Source of the DNA: Chalara sp. BL73 | Lineage: Eukaryota > Ascomycota > Leotiomycetes > Helotiales | Length of the DNA: 64,000 nt | Assembly (NCBI GenBank): GCA_918026815.1 | Contig: CAKJVC010000188.1 | Coordinates: forward strand, 1-64,000 | Reading direction: 5' to 3' | Shown here: piece after piece, positions 13,901 to 25,200 of the stretch | Layout of the letters: each line of letters opens with the position of its first letter | How positions within the stretch are numbered: position 1 is the first letter of the stretch | Position numbers and translations under genes: made by a program | The notes under the pieces: generated by a model | The model's database searches: none | Seen by the model: the letters and a program-made list of their open reading frames with translations, nothing else | Told to the model about the DNA's origin: nothing

Positions 13901-16278
13901 GTCTGCAGAACATCATGCGCACAAGTCCCGAAGCTCACGAAGTCTGCAACTTCAGAAGTCTCCTCGTGGTCCAGCCGGCACAGCGATTACAGAAATGGGC
14001 TGATTCGAGAATCAAAATCCTTCAAGGACTCTCCAAAGAAGAGACATCAGCTTTGCAACATCCTTACCCTATCGTTATTGAGCTCTGCTTCCAGAACCAT
14101 AGCAATAATGTGGAAGTATACGCTCATTATGATGATTTGATCTTCAGCAGTCCACAGGTTGATCTAATTCTTCGACAATTTTATATGACTTTGCAAGCGT
14201 TATTCTACAGTGACCCATCTGCAAAAATTGATTCTCTGAATTTTAATGACCAGAATAGCTTACAGTTAATGAAGCGCCTCCACGATGAGACATGCAAATC
14301 TCCTGCTGAGCGTGATATCGTTTCATTGATCACCGATCAGCGAGTACTGAATCCAGAGGCATCAGCAATCTCTGCTTGGGATGGGAAAATGAGTTACGCG
14401 GACTTAGACACCATGTCGTCTAACCTTGGCACATATTTGCGAGATCCGCTTGGGCTGAAACCCGACAGCATAGTGGCCATATGTTTCGAGAAATCCGTTT
14501 GGGCAATCGTCGCGATGCTTGCCATTATGAAATCCGGTTGTGCATATGTGCCAATCGACTTGTCAGCACCTGATTCCTATAAGAGTCTCCTACTTAATCA
14601 ACTAGCTGCTCAAGGCTACGCTCACCTATTTCTAGTATCCGAAGAACACTTCAAATCCACCCAGCAGATTATGCCACCAGGAGCTCAGCTACATGCCATA
14701 TCAAAGCGGATGGTTACGGATTTACCCAAGTCATGTTATGAGAACAATATGGCATTACCAAACTCGGCAGCATACGCTCTTTTCACATCTGGTAGCACAG
14801 GAATTCCTAAAGGCGTCATTATGGAACACCGTTCCGCCTGCACAAGTATTCTTGCCCATGGCTCAGTCTGTAAATTCAATCAATCGACACGTACGCTACA
14901 ATTCGCATCATTTACATTCGATGCTAGTATTATGGAGATATGGACGACTCTTGCTTTTGGTGGTTGTGTCTGCATACCTTCGGAGTCTCAAAGGCTTAAC
15001 AATCTCGAGCAATATATAACGGATGCAAATGTTAATTGGGCTTTCTTGACGCCTACGGTCAGCGGCTTGATACGGAAGGAGAGAGTCCCGAGTCTTAAAA
15101 CGTTGGTGTTAGGCGGCGAGGCCCTGACTCTTGGGACTATTCAGAAGTGGACTGCAGTTGACGAATCTAGCAGAAAGGCAGGGCAGATTTCAGGAGCTAA
15201 ACAAGCTTTGGAAGTAATGAATGGGTATGGACCAACCGAGTGCTGTGTTTTCACCTGCGTCAATACAAAAATTACACCAGCGACTGAGCCTCAAAATATT
15301 GGAGGCGCGGTCGGAGTGTCTGCCTGGATTGTGGATCCGAGAGATTACAACCATCTGGTGCCCTTGACATGTCCTGGAGAACTACTTATTATCGGCCCAA
15401 CACTCGCGCGAGGATACCTAGCAGATCCAGCCAAAACCAAGAAAGCCTTCGTATACCCACAATGGTCAAGATCCATCCTAGGGGCGGAGACTCGTGCTTA
15501 TAGAACTGGAGATCTGGCTTCCTGCGGGGCTGACGGCTGCATTAAAATTATCGGTCGTGTAGACTCACAGATCAAGTTGAATGGGATAAGAATTGAATTG
15601 GGAGAGATTGCAAACGCGATTCTTTCTTGCGCATCTGACACCCAAATTGAAGTGGTTGTTGACAAACTTGCTCCAACAACACCCGGAAACGAGAATCGTG
15701 AAGCACTTAATATCGTAGCCTTTATGAAATTTGGAAGCTCTTCGAGCACACCTCTTGATATTGCATCTTTCGAAAGGGAATTGTACTCCCGTATGGCGAC
15801 TCGTGTGCCCGCATACATGATTCCAAGTCAGTTCATCACAGTATCACAATTCCCAACCACAACAGCAGGAAAAGTCGACCGGAAAGCACTACGCAGCCTC
15901 ACCCAGACTCCCGAAAATATCCTATCCATTTTTGTGCATAGAAATCTGTCTCTCGCAAATAGGACAAGCGCATCGGAAAAAGAAAATAATGAAAGGCCAG
16001 AGTCAGCGTCCGAAATAATCCTGCGCGACCTTTGGGCCGAGGTCCTAGAAATTGAGAACCCAAGTCTAATCAGGAAGCAAGATAACTTCTTTGCTCTCGG
16101 TGGGGAAAGCATCCGCGCTATTCGTCTCGTTACTCTGGCAAGAGAAAAGCGCAACATGCGTTTGACAGTGAATGAAATTTTCCGTCACGTACTCTTGGCT
16201 GATATGGCCGCTCAGATGACTGAGGTTGTGGAGGATATTGTGGAAGATCAGCCTTTTGACTTGTTGATTGATTATTGA
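1957..16278 (+). CDS. Four-module nonribosomal peptide synthetase, frameshifted in its 5' half
   Basis: About 14.3 kb encode a C-A-T-C-A-T-C-A-T-C-A-T assembly line of roughly 4,770 residues if read through. Each condensation domain carries an HHxxxD motif (MHHAIYDN, MHHAVYDA, LHHSIYDA, IHHALYDA). Each adenylation domain has the TSGSTG-PKGV loop, RTGD and a GK(Q/I/V)(D/E)R C-terminal lysine motif. Each carrier domain has LGG(N/D/E)S. The protein ends just after the fourth carrier domain, with no thioesterase, reductase or terminal condensation domain. The last 2,832 codons (7780-16278) are one uninterrupted frame, whereas the first 5.8 kb need about seven single-base frame changes and contain one in-frame TGA (5304-5306). 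The gap positions do not look like introns, because homology is continuous across each break. The start is uncertain: ATG 1957 or 1984, both opening a Ser/Thr-rich leader. It is a pseudogene, a recently broken gene or a locally error-rich sequence. The peptide product cannot be predicted. Confidence 0.93.
2172..5860 (+). other. NRPS module 1: C1-A1-T1 (broken)
   Basis: C1 starts around SALQTGIFATSISQPGTW (2175-2230) and has MHHAIYDN, with Asn in place of the usual Gly. A1 begins near 3770, has the nucleotide loop IIFTSGSTGIPKGVV (about 4330-4380), FRTGD (about 5045) and SGKQDR (about 5490). Its A5 core reads NELGPSE, where the consensus is N-x-YGPTE, so A1 may be impaired. T1 has FFHLGGNSIKA (5719-5751). 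By eye against GrsA, the nine variable pocket positions are D-V-F-S-M-G-E-V-A. All but one of the frame breaks of the gene lie in this module. Confidence 0.85.
5990..9360 (+). other. NRPS module 2: C2-A2-T2 (one frame change)
   Basis: C2 opens with DVYPCTPLQEGLL (about 6030) and carries MHHAVYDA (about 6427). A2 starts near 7430 and crosses the last frame change at about 7775. It then has YVLFTSGSTGRPKGVIL, GYGPTEAS, LYRTGDLV and TTGKIDR. T2 has FLRLGGDSLKA, with GGDS at 9229-9240. Pocket positions read by eye are D-T-G-W-L-G-G-I-T; I do not recognise a substrate. Confidence 0.88.
9480..12840 (+). other. NRPS module 3: C3-A3-T3 (intact)
   Basis: C3 opens with EDIYPCTAMQIGML and has LHHSIYDA (9850-9876). 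A3 (about 10910-12520) has ILYTSGSTGRPKGVLV, AYGPTECC, IYRTGDLV and TSGKVER. T3 has FFRLGGDSVG, with GGDS at 12697-12708. Pocket positions by eye are D-A-G-F-V-G-A-V-F, close to those of A4 (D-A-M-F-V-G-G-V-F), so the two domains may activate related residues or derive from a duplication. Confidence 0.9.
12900..16278 (+). other. NRPS module 4: C4-A4-T4 and C-terminus (intact)
   Basis: C4 opens with EDIYPCTPLQEGLFSL and has IHHALYDA (about 13338-13361). A4 (about 14310-15900) has ALFTSGSTGIPKGVIM, GYGPTECC, AYRTGDLA and TAGKVDR. T4 has FFALGGESIRA (GGES 16099-16110), followed by only about 55 residues rich in Glu/Asp before the TGA at 16276-16278. No release domain follows, so the product would need release in trans, spontaneous release, or transfer to another synthetase. 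Confidence 0.9.
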
Positions 16279-16570
16279 TAGTTCTTCTATAGATCTACGA
16301 CGGATCTTTCGTGATATATATTTCTATTGTTCAAAAGAACTTTAGATAAAAGTATCCATTTGATAGTTTAGAGGATGATTTATTCAACGACTTAGACCCC
16401 AAACCTCCAATTCTTTGTTTAACTGGTCTTATGACTTTGTTCAACTACCATCAGCAACTACAAGAGTCCCTATTTTAAACCATTCCACAACCAATGTATG
16501 CACTTTCGAATAAATTTTAAGTATTTATGACCCGGTCTCCGTTTTTCTATTTCTCCATTCTCTTCTCAGT

Positions 16571-19500
16571 CTAAAACGCAGTCCGGCCAGTCTTTACCAT
16601 CCTTAGATCTCCCGAGAGATGCAAGCGCTCGATGAGATCGATTAGGTCTCTGTCGCAACCTGCGGATTAATCAGCCTTGTCCTGCTTACTTGGTTCTTCC
16701 TGTAATCTGCATTAAAGAAAAAATTACCACTCGCAAAGCTAAGTGAAGCTGTCAAAGGGTATGTCTCCACGTGTCCCGTTACACTCGACAGGCTCTCAAA
16801 TTGGCCTACTGGAACACGGTAATCTAGAAATACGTTGTATAGTCAATCGCCATTCTTGAGTGATTAGGTAGTAGCCTGGCTCGAACCCGCTACAGATGTA
16901 AAAATTACTCACCAGGAAAGTCAGCCAATGTGCTCATGTGAGCATAATGTAAGATACAGCCTGGTTTAGACGGAGCAAAGTATCGCTCATCTGGCCTGCT
17001 TGTGAAATCAGTATAAAAGAATCGAAGAAATAATTAACGCGACGACCCAAGACTAAATCGGATACATACGGTGTATCACGCAGGTCTTCTCCTTTGCTGG
17101 AGCCCCGGCTTACAAGAAGTGTTCTATATCCTGATTTACCTCCTTCGAAAAGGTATTTATCTACCCATCTAGGTTGGGGGTAGCACTGTCAGCCCAGTGA
17201 ATCGAATCTCTAAGTAAGGGTCTCAAAAGAAAAGACCAAGTTGAGAAACGGGACTAATCATACGATTTGAGCATCTGCTTCTTAATAAGAGCTTCCTTAT
17301 ACATGGGCTCACAAATTTCACCAGCTTCTATCGTTTTCCAGGCTGCTTTCGCATTGTTGTTAACTAGAGGGAGCCGGCCATCGTTTGCTTTCGAACTAGA
17401 ATCAGAAGAGAGTCAATCGGATAGCTCAACCACATCCACAAGTCGCGGCAAAAGGGGTTTCTTCGGATATAATTGCAGCTTACTATGCTTTCATAAATGG
17501 CTCTCCAAGGTCTCGATACGATTCCCAGTAGACAATCTTTCGGTACAGCTGCGTGGCCAGACGAGATTGTTAGTACCAGGACTGAACCAACTTGAGAATT
17601 CCAGTGCCAGCATTTGCTGCCAGAACAGCCATATGAGATGGAGCAGGCTAGGGTACTCACATCACCAAATTCATCGCCGATCCTCCCAAGTAGTTTCTCT
17701 GTTCCGGGCCATTGCTGAGTATTTCCGAACTCCTCTTTCGTCTTCTCCCACAGATCGTCCAGGACAACATATTCACGTTGAACGCCGAGTAAATTTTCGA
17801 GCTTGAGAATGAAATTCCCGATGACCCCATCTGCTGTTATGGTGACCGAAGAGTTGGTCAATATAGGACTGGAAGATGCAGTGGATTCTATTTTTTCCAG
17901 TGGAGGTGGCGATGCTCCACTGAGTGAACAAGGCATGTTGGAAATCCATTTTTTGAATCGACTGAGCATGGTAGTGATACCCCCGAGGTTTGCGTCTCCT
18001 ATTTCCCTATCATAACCTTTATCTACGAGTATTTTCAATCTCACCGGAAGAGGAGGAGGTAATGGGTTGTCCACAGGCGTTGTAGGGTACTTCAAAAGCG
18101 CTCGGACAACGTCACAGTAGACCAAAGGGTCCCGCGCCAAAACTCCTGTCGTGCAATTAGAATGATATAAAGTGTCTTGGGCTATGCTTCAAACTCAATT
18201 TAAAATTCAAAGATGTTTAGACAGTCGCTGGGTGGCCAGACTCACCTGTAGTATCAAGAGATTTTGCTAAAGGCTGCATTCTTGACGTGTCAATGGCTCC
18301 TGTTGTTGGCCGGCCGCCATAAACACCGTTAACATCAGCCGGAAAGCGTACTGAACCACCTAATATAAAATGAAATTCAGTAATTATGTGGTAAGGAATT
18401 TCTCTACGGCTTTCATTACCTTCTTGGGAAAGTTCACAGAGGGTAACATACCGGTATCTGTCCCAATGGAAAAATCAAGCCAGTCATAAGCAGCCACGGC
18501 ACTTGCACTGCCTCCAGAGGAGTCTGATGGTGTTTGGAGACCATCCGCTCGCGGGTTAAAATTCCTGTTGCAAAACTAGGATTAGTCTTCTTGGCTGCTG
18601 GACACCGTGATTGCATTGAAGTTTATGAAACTTGCAAAAGAATTCTCACTTACAACAAATAGTCAGTATTTTGCCAATGGTATGGACCCGCAAATGCAAA
18701 TTGGGACTGTAAAACTACAAGTCAGCTATAATCTCTGTTCAGCCATCCATCGAACTTCCTCACGAGCTTATTCTTGCCGACCAATACAGCACCCATTCTC
18801 TCCAACACCTCAACAACTCCCTCCGCCCCATGAATAGATTGCTGGTCTTGGTCTTGCCGTCTCTCAAGATTCTGCTCATCTCTGAGACTGACCCATTCTC
18901 GACTTCCAAGGCCTGGTGGTCCCAGACCCGTGATGTAAAATATGTCTTTCACCGAGAACCGTAGCCCAGCAAGAGGCCGCTCCCGCGTCTTAGATTGACT
19001 TGCAATCCTCGACGGTACGGCAACATTAAGGTGGCTTGATTTCCTTGCGTTGGTTGGAAGTGGCAGATCTTTGCGATTGGGAGGGTACTGCGAGCTCTAC
19101 ACAAGTATTAGTCGCTTCCTGATATTGTCAACTTTCGAGGCAATCGTTGGCAGAAGAGGAAATTTTGGTGCCTAAATTCTTTATATATTCATAAACGGTC
19201 TTCGAATTCCTAAGTATAAAAAGTAATCTCACTTGAATGAAGGTCTCATATGTGTCCTCATATACACGATACGCCGGCATTAGCCTTCCATCCATTATTG
19301 ATGCAAAATACGGCCCTGGCAATAGAATATTAGAGGTCCCGCCGCCCTCAGCATCCTTGCGGCCTGCTGCTTTTCCTAAAGGATGTAGTTCGTCTCGAAT
19401 TTTGTATCCTCTTATAGGTATTGCATGACCACAAAAGATGTGGGAATTGCTGTATTTAGCCTGCAATTTACGGCGTTCATCTTCTGTTATGGTGATGATT

Positions 19501-20010
19501 ATACCGGAGTGACTAGGCTTTGGCTGCAGATGAATAACTTTTAAACATATCAACAAGAGTAACAATACACATCGTATTCTGGCTTATTTTAACCCTTCTT
19601 ACTCACTTTCAAGAAAGCCTTTCTCCCATACGTCGTCTGTGAGCTGCCATTTCTCAAACAAATCATGTAGCTCTTCGAACGTGACTCTCCTCTCGCCACC
19701 GAGCTCATCTCCGGTAACTGAGAGCTGAACTACCGTCAAAGGTCTAATTTCTTTCCACGAAGCGGCAGCATAGCCGATTCCACGAGTATGCCTCAGCCAT
19801 GCTGGCGACGAGGAACGAAATGAAAGGACGCTTCGAGGCAACGAAGGGAGACTCCAAGTCGCGTTTTCACGATCGAAAATATATGTTTTATCTTTAAGTG
19901 ATGCCTATGCTACTAGATTAGCCCAGTAACTCTAACATAGGGTACCGTCACAGAAACATTGCTCTTACCGGCTCGGCCGGAGAATGAATCACATGATCTA
20001 CGGCCATCAT
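16571..20010 (-). CDS. Amidase-signature family enzyme, many-exon gene
   Basis: Predicted to hydrolyse or transfer C-N bonds; substrate unknown. Exon 1 (20010-19969) encodes a short MMAVDHVIH leader, and intron 1 is 19905-19968. Further exons give [20 protein letters not shown], then [17 protein letters not shown] with the catalytic Lys of the family, then [19 protein letters not shown] and [16 protein letters not shown] with the cis-Ser and nucleophile Ser loops. Later exons carry the C-terminal half ([30 protein letters not shown]) and end with [19 protein letters not shown] before a TAG at 16571-16573. The frame stays continuous when about ten short introns are removed, so I see no break. 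The order of motifs fits the fungal amidase group that carries a long N-terminal extension. It is convergent with the NRPS (292 bp between stops) and could act on the peptide, for instance in release or trimming; this is inference. Confidence 0.85.
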
Positions 20011-20568
20011 GATCCTGATTATCTACCGTCCCCTATCAGCTCCGCTGAACATAACATTTTGCTCATGCTCTTTAAGTCTAATATCCTTCTACTGATTTTC
20101 GGCGCTCGATTTTGGCCACCTTTTTTTTTTCTTTCGGACTCACGGGTTCTTCGGAAAGCTTCGTGCAATCCGGTAATGCCCAGCTTGCCAATTCAATCCA
20201 AATGCATAACCCCTCAATATTGAGTCCGATCGCCCAGCGCTGGGCTGATAACATACACGATTTAAGGTAATGCAGGAGAGGAGTTTAATAATAATTGGAC
20301 GCCCAATCAGAGGCCGGAGAAAGCTCTACGAGGAGTCGTAATTTGCTGCTTAGGGACGATCTATTCACTTTTAAACTGGTTATTTTTCAAGACATAACCT
20401 GTAAAATTATGCAGTACTAATAGACTCATAAATAACAAATGCAACTTCATTCCATGCTTTTTTTCGTGTGCTAATTCCCCATCTCAACCTCAAATGTCAA
20501 GTTTTTAGACAGAAACTCAAAGTTCAAGCATGAAGGTCAAACTGTGTGACCTTCTCTCAATTCCAAGA
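20011..20568. promoter_or_regulatory. Promoter region of the amidase gene
   Basis: This non-coding stretch separates the amidase start from the stop of the next minus-strand gene. It contains a perfect 14-bp palindrome at 20232-20245, about 220 bp upstream of the amidase ATG, and an AT-rich section from about 20380 to 20470. Confidence 0.5.
20232..20245. promoter_or_regulatory. Perfect 14-bp palindrome GCCCAGCGCTGGGC
   Basis: The 14 bases read identically on both strands. They sit in the amidase upstream region, 222 bp from its ATG. Such a symmetric GC-rich word in an otherwise AT-leaning spacer would suit a dimeric regulator, but no known site is claimed. Confidence 0.3.
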
Positions 20569-21399
20569 CTACGCCTTTCTATAGCAAGACGCAAAACCTC
20601 TATGCAAGTACGTATCTTGGAAAGTAAGAGGAGCAAATGATCTATTAGCCAAAATCTCTGTCACGCAATGATCCGTATGATACTTATTGATAACTTGTCC
20701 AACATAAGCCATATGGGGATCTCTTCCTACCCAAGCTAGCTTCTTGAACGCATACTCGCAATGTACAACGTGATACCCCCAGTCAACCCACATATTCTCA
20801 TGCACACCTGTCAAAATACTCTCAATCGGGATTCGTCTCGTTCGCTCTTTGTCCTCATAGACGAACCACTCTCGCTCATTGACAAAAGCCTCGTGGAGTT
20901 CGTCAGACATGCATATGTAGGGTACCCAGGAGTTCACAGTGAAGTCGTATTTGCAGCCGCGTGCCTTCGCCACTTCAACTGTATTGCCGCAGTTTGGTCC
21001 GTTTGTCGTAGGTACTTCTCCTGGTTTAGGAGGCGGCTGCGTCAAGGGTATGGAGATATTCACCAGAGGATTGTTCAAGGCAGCCCTTGGGAATGGATAG
21101 CCATCTGGGTCTGTTGGTCCATCCCAATCCTTGGGATGTCTCGAGTGATCATTTCGGTCCATTCCACACATTGGTTGTCTCCACGACGGCTTTGAGAGAA
21201 CGCCGAGTGCCATTGTCCAGATGAGCGATGAGACAAGTGCTCCGACAAGGGTAAAACATAGCACGCGATACGGACTCATTTCTCTCGTAATGGGAATGTC
21301 AAGCGAGTCTGATGCCTTACGGTATTCCTCAGAGTCCTCGCTGTCTCTTGCCAAAAGAGGTTTTTCGGGACCGTTGGAAGAGTTGCGTGAAGACGACAT
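20569..21399 (-). CDS. Single-pass membrane protein with two HXXHC motifs (UstYa-like)
   Basis: One exon, 276 residues, starting at the ATG of MSSSRNSSNGPEKP; a frame 24 codons longer exists, but this Met gives the usual short polar head. Residues 1-44 are polar and cytosolic-looking, and about 45-68 form one hydrophobic membrane segment. The lumenal part carries YHVVHC (HVVHC, residues 210-214) and YHTDHC (HTDHC, 241-245). Paired HXXHC motifs after one membrane span are the hallmark of the UstYa (DUF3328) family of tailoring proteins in ustiloxin and cyclochlorotine clusters. The rest of the sequence (ARGCKYDF, CMSDELHEAF, HENMWVDWGYHVVHC) is more like a widespread related fungal family of unknown role. 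In this setting it may tailor the NRPS product; that is inference. Confidence 0.72.
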   Translation of the reverse strand: MSSSRNSSNGPEKPLLARDSEDSEEYRKASDSLDIPITREMSPYRVLCFTLVGALVSSLIWTMALGVLSKPSWRQPMCGMDRNDHSRHPKDWDGPTDPDGYPFPRAALNNPLVNISIPLTQPPPKPGEVPTTNGPNCGNTVEVAKARGCKYDFTVNSWVPYICMSDELHEAFVNEREWFVYEDKERTRRIPIESILTGVHENMWVDWGYHVVHCEYAFKKLAWVGRDPHMAYVGQVINKYHTDHCVTEILANRSFAPLTFQDTYLHRGFASCYRKA

Positions 21400-22246
21400 G
21401 ATACAGAAGTCAGGGTATAGTAGCAGGCTGTGAAGGAAGTGTGACGAAAAAAGTATACGTAAAAATGACAATATTTCTCTGTAAGTGTTTGAATCTTTTC
21501 TCTTAGTTCTGGTACGTTTGGTATTTGAATGTAGGCAGAGTACGTTGCATTCTAGAGAATAGTTGCACGCCTCTAGCTAAGAAGACTATTACACAGGAAA
21601 AGTAGCTTCTATAATAACTATACCCGCGGAAACATATTAAAGTTATACACCTCTACAGTTTTAACATTCAAGCACTATCGGATTCATTCTATGGAGCCTG
21701 TCAAGACATGACATGAACACAGAAACCATGTCGCCACTTTATGTTGAAGCTTACTCGCCTCGTTTCCGCGGAACTGGCAGCACACCCCTCCAGTCTTCAA
21801 TGTACATGCTGAGAAACACATGGGGTCTCCAATCAAGAATAACGAATATCGCAACTTTTGACATGTGGCATCCATAAATCACAGTACGCCGTTTGTTTGC
21901 AAATGATAAGATGACGGTTGCGGAGTGCAAGCTGGAAAAATGCCTCTCCGTAGATACCACCTAAGCGCTACCAATACTTCTGAGTTTATAAGGTCCGCCC
22001 GGCATCCTTTATATGATCGAGTCACCTGTACCTCCTAATTATGTAAAATCCGCGCCTCCAACTTGTTAAACAGGAGAATGAATATGGCATTGATTTCCTA
22101 GTTTTCGGACCTGTCCATCTATTTAATCCGGGGCTGAATTATCCCCTGCCCAATAGCCTAGGCTCCACTATCACCAATCTATTTCCGAGCGATTCTAGCG
22201 AAAACTGAGGTAAATTCTAGTAAAGGTATTTTGACAAAGGATTTGC
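21400..22246. other. Spacer between HXXHC protein and Zn2Cys6 regulator
   Basis: This holds the promoter of the minus-strand HXXHC gene and the 3' flank of the regulator. Minus-strand frames at 21684-21960 overlap each other in two phases, lack motifs and are not supported as genes. Confidence 0.5.
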
Positions 22247-25200
22247 TTAAAATGATCGCCCATCTGTGGGTGGTTTCTGAATTTCTTCCATCTTTATACT
22301 CATCAATTTCTTCATAAACGCCCCTAGCTCACTGACCTCGTCCAGAAGCGTTATGTCTAGACAAGCTATGCGGCCAAAAACTCCACACGCCATTCCAATA
22401 TGCCGAAGTTCTTCAGATGTGGGAATCGCCTTCGTTGCTGACACTGCTATGATCATTGTAGCGAGGCGCACCAAGCTCACAACTTTCCTATCCTTGCTGT
22501 TTGCACCTTATTGTTAGCGGCCAATTGGACTTCTATTCAGGAGATGCATGACGTACACCTCAGCGAGGATGTCCTCAAAGCTCATGTTAGAGATAACCTG
22601 GATAAAGTTTTTGGCAGTAACAAGGCAATCCTTCTGACTTTTTTCATAAATGTCCATATCTGTCTGACTCACCAGCTGATCTCTGATCTGCAAGCAACGC
22701 CCATGAATGATGAACTTCGCCATACAGGTTCGGGATATAACTGGGATTCGGCGAACCAGAATTTCTTGAAACCCGTGAATTCCGTCTTCTCGCATGCCGT
22801 GCTTTGGAAATGTGGGCGAACTAGCACTAGTCGAGGCATCACTTCCAGAATCTTTAGAACCAAGAGTGGTCTCTCCCCAGCAATTCAAGAGATCAAGGAG
22901 CCGTTTCACGGTCTGCATTGTAGTACTAATTGGTGCGTGTAGTGCAGCCTGGCTGAAAAGGCTTTTTGAAATCCTGTCGCAAATTTTTGCGAATTGACAT
23001 TGGACACGCAGCCATTCCAAATTTGAAAACCAATCGGGTTCATCTTTGCTTATATAGCAGGCATCCCTTCTCCCATACGATGTTGGAAAAGCATTTTCAG
23101 GCAGATTATAGTCAATGAAGTCGTCATTCAACATCTATGCATGAAAGAAATCGACCAGTATTAGCAATTATGGCCATTTCACAGAGTAAGCCTGAAGAGA
23201 ATGGTGGTGATTCATCGGAGAGAGGAATCCAGCGTACATACCGAAGGACGACCCGAATACAGGCAGTGAGGTTTTTCGATAGAATAGAATAGCCAGAATG
23301 CGCGCTGAAGCTGTATGTGTTCATGCTCGCCCAGCCCCAGAGTGTGCGCTTTGATACTTGCCGCCGAATGAAGCTTTAGGATGTGCGACAATAGTGCAGC
23401 ATCAGCGAGGAGGCTGTCCAGAATTGGATGTCCTATCTCTTGCGCGAAAACAATCTACAAAGTTTCCAATCAGTAAAACTTCCAAATTGAGTTCATAGAT
23501 GCTGGAGAGCTTGTAGCGGCGAATGAACTGAGGTCGGGAACTTATTACCATAGCTAGTAGAGCCTATATGCACCAATTTAGAACCATATTAGTCCACATC
23601 TCCTCCAACAATAAGTGAAGGGTCAATTGGATAAGTGTACCCGAAAAGCGCGCACAGTACAATACTCCAGAGTTGATTTCATGTGTTTCTGGGCAGTTCT
23701 AGCTCGATCAAACATTTCAGACCAAATATGCCTTTTACTCGAGGGATCGAGTTCCGCTTCATGTAAGCTATGATCCCAATAGTTAGCGCCGGGTTCAACA
23801 GCTTTTGCAAATGAACTTTGATTTGTAACGCTGCCTAACGCCAGGAGAGAGTTAAGTATCATGGTTGCACAAGGGTCGGCCGTTGGATCTAAGCAGATCT
23901 TGTTGTAGTTGCTATCCTCCGCCCACTTTCCGATTTGCGCTCTGGGTGCCAGATATACGGTCCTATAATACCGACAGATTAGCATGTAGAATTAATGAGT
24001 TCGCATTGGGGCAAGATTGCTTCAAAAAAACCTTACCCATGCCGACTATTGTAGCATGCTGTGGATCGAAGTGGCAGGTCAGCAACCCCCGCGAGTTTGT
24101 TCAGACATCTTTTCATGCAGGTACTAACCGTCAATATAACTCTTCCTAGTCTGAGACGTGATTAGCAACGACAGACTCCCTCTATTATGTAGCTTCGGCT
24201 CATCAGTTCCTCGCACCAGACTTGCCACAGAAGCAGCTTCCGTTATAAGCGTAGCGCAAAATCTATCGAACATCCGTTGGACGTCGTCATTAATCCTATC
24301 GGAGTAGATCTCAGCCCTGGCCGATTGTGTGAAAGTAATAGAAAACTTATTAATGTCCAGATGCATGTATAGAGAAGGGAATGAAAATTCGAGGCCTTCG
24401 GTGTGCTCTATACATATGGTTAGTATTTACCTGAGACTGAAGACTTCACTATGGCCCCCTATGAGGAGAGGTGCGGTTGCAATATGAATCTATTGAGCTT
24501 AATTGGTGAGCTAGCACCTTTTAACAGATCCCCAATCTATGGTATGCATTACGTTAGCAAAGGTATGTTTGTAAGATAAAATGCCTCCCCTCCGGCGCAA
24601 AATTAGGGGTACTGACATCAATCTTCTCATTCTCACCATCTATTGGTGATCTATTATGAACATCCGTCGTACTTTGGCCGGCGTTCAGCATGGATATCGG
24701 GTTGTTTGACGAGGTAGGAGTTGTTAGAAGTATGGAGGTCGACGTAGTGAAATTTTCGTCCTCACTCGCATTTATTGAGACGGGATGAGGGTTAATTGTC
24801 ACATGGAGATTTGAGTTGATGGTAGTTAATATCGGGCCTCCCTTTAAGTCCGCAATCTGTAATTGAGACAAAAATACATGATTAGCAGAGACGCGAGTGG
24901 GTTCTAGGTCCACAAATTGCAGTTACTGAAGGATAACAAACCAAGGGGAAAGGGTGTGTTCTTCTAACCTGATCTAGCGCAGTGGCGTTGCATCCACTCA
25001 TTGACGCAGTTCTCACCATTTCATGGTGATCAACCTCCATCACAAGTGCTCGTTCGCCGTGTCGTGCGTCACTCTCATGAAACTCAATTGTTTGGTTCAC
25101 GGCAGGATCGTTACCTAGCAAATCACCCCATAGTGCCGACTCCCATGTGCGTGTCGCTTCCATCTGGTTCATGTCGGATGTTAAGGTGTTATCAGAAGCA

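Noticed and set aside
16870..16895. tRNA T-arm-like word (GGGTTCGAGCC on the minus strand)
   Set aside because: No acceptor, D or anticodon stems surround it, and it lies in an amidase intron.
21684..21960. Overlapping small minus-strand ORFs
   Set aside because: They overlap each other in different phases, with no recognisable content or splice partners.
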